From Hyphomicrobiales bacterium (GTDB lineage Bacteria > Pseudomonadota > Alphaproteobacteria > Parvibaculales > Parvibaculaceae), in NCBI GenBank assembly GCA_015655095.1, contig JAATFR010000009.1, positions 1 through 7,354 of the forward strand: a DNA stretch of 7,354 nt, read 5' to 3'. The position numbers and the translations under genes are program-made. Below, piece after piece: positions 6,062 through 7,354 of the stretch (position 1 is the stretch's first letter; each line of letters opens with the position of its first letter). The notes under the pieces were generated by a model that saw only the letters and a list, made by a program, of their open reading frames with translations, did no database searches and had not been told where the DNA came from.

Positions 6062-7063
6062 ATGAGGGGCACGGTCCTCGTCGGCGACGTTGGCGGCACC
6101 AATACGCGATTTGCGCTGGCGGACTGGACGGACGGACGGATCGAACTGCGCCATGCCGCCGCCTGGATGACGGTTCTGCACCCTGACCTGCCAACCGCGA
6201 TCCGCACCTATCTTGCGCAGGCAGGCAACCCCGATCTTGCCGGGGCCGCCATGTGCGCCGCGGGCCCGGTGCTGGGCGAGGGCAGCAATGCTCATGTGCT
6301 GCTGACCAATTGTGCATGGGATGTGTCCGTCGCCACCATCGCGGACGCCACGGGCGTCATATCTCCCCTGCTCCTCAATGATTTCAGCGCCATTGCCTGG
6401 TCGATTCCAGCGCTGCGCCCTGACGATACCGTGCAGATCGGACCGGGCAGGGCGCGTCGCGGCCAGCCCATCGGCGCCCTTGGGGCCGGCACGGGGCTCG
6501 GCGTCGCCACGCTTGTTCCGGTTGATGACGATTTCCTCGTCCTGCCGGGTGAAGGCGGCCATGTCGATCTTGCCGCCACCAGCCCGCGCGAGATTTCGAT
6601 CATCTTCCAGCTCATGCAGGAATATGGCCATGTTTCCGCCGAGCGCGTGCTTTCCGGTCCTGGTCTCGAAGCCCTCTACATGGCCATCGGCGCGATAGAT
6701 GGCGCTTCGGGTGACACCATGGCGAAAGGCCGCCCGACTGCGCTCGACATCGCAAACCGCGCGCGCGCGGGTACCTGCCCGATCTCGGTCGAAGCCGTGC
6801 ATCTGTTCTGCGGCTGGCTTGGGGCCTTCGCGGGCAATCTGGCGCTGACCATCGGCGCTGGCGGCGGCATCCATATCGCGGGCGGTATTGTGCCCGGCTG
6901 GGGCGACCTCTTCGAGGCGGGCTATTTCCGCCACCGGTTCGAGGCCAAGGGACGCTTCAAAACCTACCTTGAAAATATCCCCACTTTCGTGGTGCGGCGC
7001 GACAACCCGGCCCTGCTGGGCCTTGTCCATGCGGCCGCGCGGCACCAGCGGCAGACCGGTTAA
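6062..7063 (+). CDS. glk: Glucokinase
   Basis: Glucokinase phosphorylates free glucose to glucose-6-phosphate with ATP. The 333-residue protein belongs to the bacterial Glk family (as in E. coli and Zymomonas), not the ROK family: it lacks the ROK cysteine-rich zinc motif. The ATP phosphate-binding start is GDVGGTNTRFAL (residues 8-19). LLNDFSA carries the catalytic Asp107. GAGTGLGVA (141-149) is the second phosphate loop. PGEGGHVDL has Glu164 and His167 for glucose binding, and SGPGLEALY follows. A glycine-rich segment, GAGGGIHIAGGIVPGW, forms the adenosine site, and the C-terminal FRHRFEAKGRFKTYLENIP is typical of the family. Length and motifs are complete. It lies 38 bp after otsA. Its product is both a substrate of OtsA and the precursor of UDP-glucose, so placement in the trehalose operon makes metabolic sense. 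The stop codon overlaps that of the convergent ggt gene. Confidence 0.96.
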   Translation: MRGTVLVGDVGGTNTRFALADWTDGRIELRHAAAWMTVLHPDLPTAIRTYLAQAGNPDLAGAAMCAAGPVLGEGSNAHVLLTNCAWDVSVATIADATGVISPLLLNDFSAIAWSIPALRPDDTVQIGPGRARRGQPIGALGAGTGLGVATLVPVDDDFLVLPGEGGHVDLAATSPREISIIFQLMQEYGHVSAERVLSGPGLEALYMAIGAIDGASGDTMAKGRPTALDIANRARAGTCPISVEAVHLFCGWLGAFAGNLALTIGAGGGIHIAGGIVPGWGDLFEAGYFRHRFEAKGRFKTYLENIPTFVVRRDNPALLGLVHAAARHQRQTG

Positions 7064-7354
7064 AGCTTGCCGCCCAGCACCACACCCTCGCGGCGGGGAT
7101 CGGCCGCGCCCTCCAATCCTTGCGGCGCCACGACAATCGCCTGAATGCCACTTGGCTGCTTCGTGATAACAACCTCATGGCCAAGCTGCTTGAGGGTCGG
7201 CTCCAGCGCGACGACGGAGGTGCCCTCCTCCAGTTCCAGCGGGCCATTCATGTCGACGACATGGGGAAGGTCGACCGCCTGCTGCACGCCCATATGCCAG
7301 TCTATCAGCGCGATCAGCATCTGGCTGACATAGCCGATGATGCGCATGCCGTTA
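7060..7354 (-). CDS. ggt: Gamma-glutamyltransferase, carboxyl-terminal fragment (5' end beyond window)
   Basis: Gamma-glutamyltransferases are Ntn-hydrolases that cleave gamma-glutamyl bonds, for example in glutathione. They mature by self-cleavage into large and small subunits. The visible 97 or so residues are the end of the small subunit: MRIIGYVSQMLIALIDWHMG, then VQQAVDLPHVV, a GPLELEEGT segment, LEPTLKQLGHEV, and the closing SGIQAIVVAPQGLEGAADPR, then REGVVLGGKL. These match the known C-terminal pattern, in which a paired-glycine loop precedes RII, the helix that follows contains D(W/Y), and the end reads G(A/G)xDPRR. The catalytic Thr and the signal peptide, if any, lie outside the window. 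The internal ATG at 7347 is not the start. The gene converges on glk with overlapping stop codons and is probably a separate transcription unit. Confidence 0.92.
   Translation of the reverse strand, partial: NGMRIIGYVSQMLIALIDWHMGVQQAVDLPHVVDMNGPLELEEGTSVVALEPTLKQLGHEVVITKQPSGIQAIVVAPQGLEGAADPRREGVVLGGKL

Noticed and set aside
5993..7045. Minus-strand open frame of 350 codons opposite glk.
   Set aside because: It is the shadow of a full glucokinase; no Shine-Dalgarno or domain is visible.

Overview
The window looks like a GC-rich alphaproteobacterial chromosome. The L34, RnpA and YidC proteins are of alphaproteobacterial type, and the YidC amino terminus (MAENRNF... then a single membrane anchor) most resembles Hyphomicrobiales. 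That order-level placement is an inference from remembered family sequences, not a search result. There is no sign of an insertion sequence, prophage, CRISPR array or tRNA, and no clear undescribed multi-gene system. The most unusual object is a flavoprotein disulfide reductase homologue that has lost part of its redox-active site.

Region 1 (1-2063, minus strand) is the conserved housekeeping block rpmH (ribosomal protein L34) - rnpA (RNase P protein) - yidC (inner-membrane insertase, cut by the left edge). rnpA and yidC overlap by 17 bp and no yidD lies between them. A plausible sigma70-type promoter for the block lies at 2237-2266. It would give a leader of about 165 nt that contains a long-range inverted repeat.

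Region 2 (2064-2410) is the divergent intergenic region between rpmH and the rightward genes. It holds the rpmH promoter and leader. No convincing promoter is visible for the rightward side.

Region 3 (2411-7063, plus strand) is a tightly spaced, probably co-transcribed set: an FAD/NAD(P)-dependent oxidoreductase of the dihydrolipoamide dehydrogenase/mercuric reductase superfamily, then otsB, otsA and glk. Gaps are 47 bp, a 4-bp ATGA overlap, and 38 bp. OtsA joins UDP-glucose and glucose-6-phosphate into trehalose-6-phosphate, OtsB dephosphorylates it to trehalose, and glucokinase makes glucose-6-phosphate from free glucose. The last three genes therefore form a coherent glucose-to-trehalose module for osmotic or stress protection. 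The role of the first gene in this set is not evident.

Region 4 (7060-7354, minus strand) is the carboxyl end of a gamma-glutamyltransferase that converges on glk. The two stop codons overlap in a TTAA palindrome.
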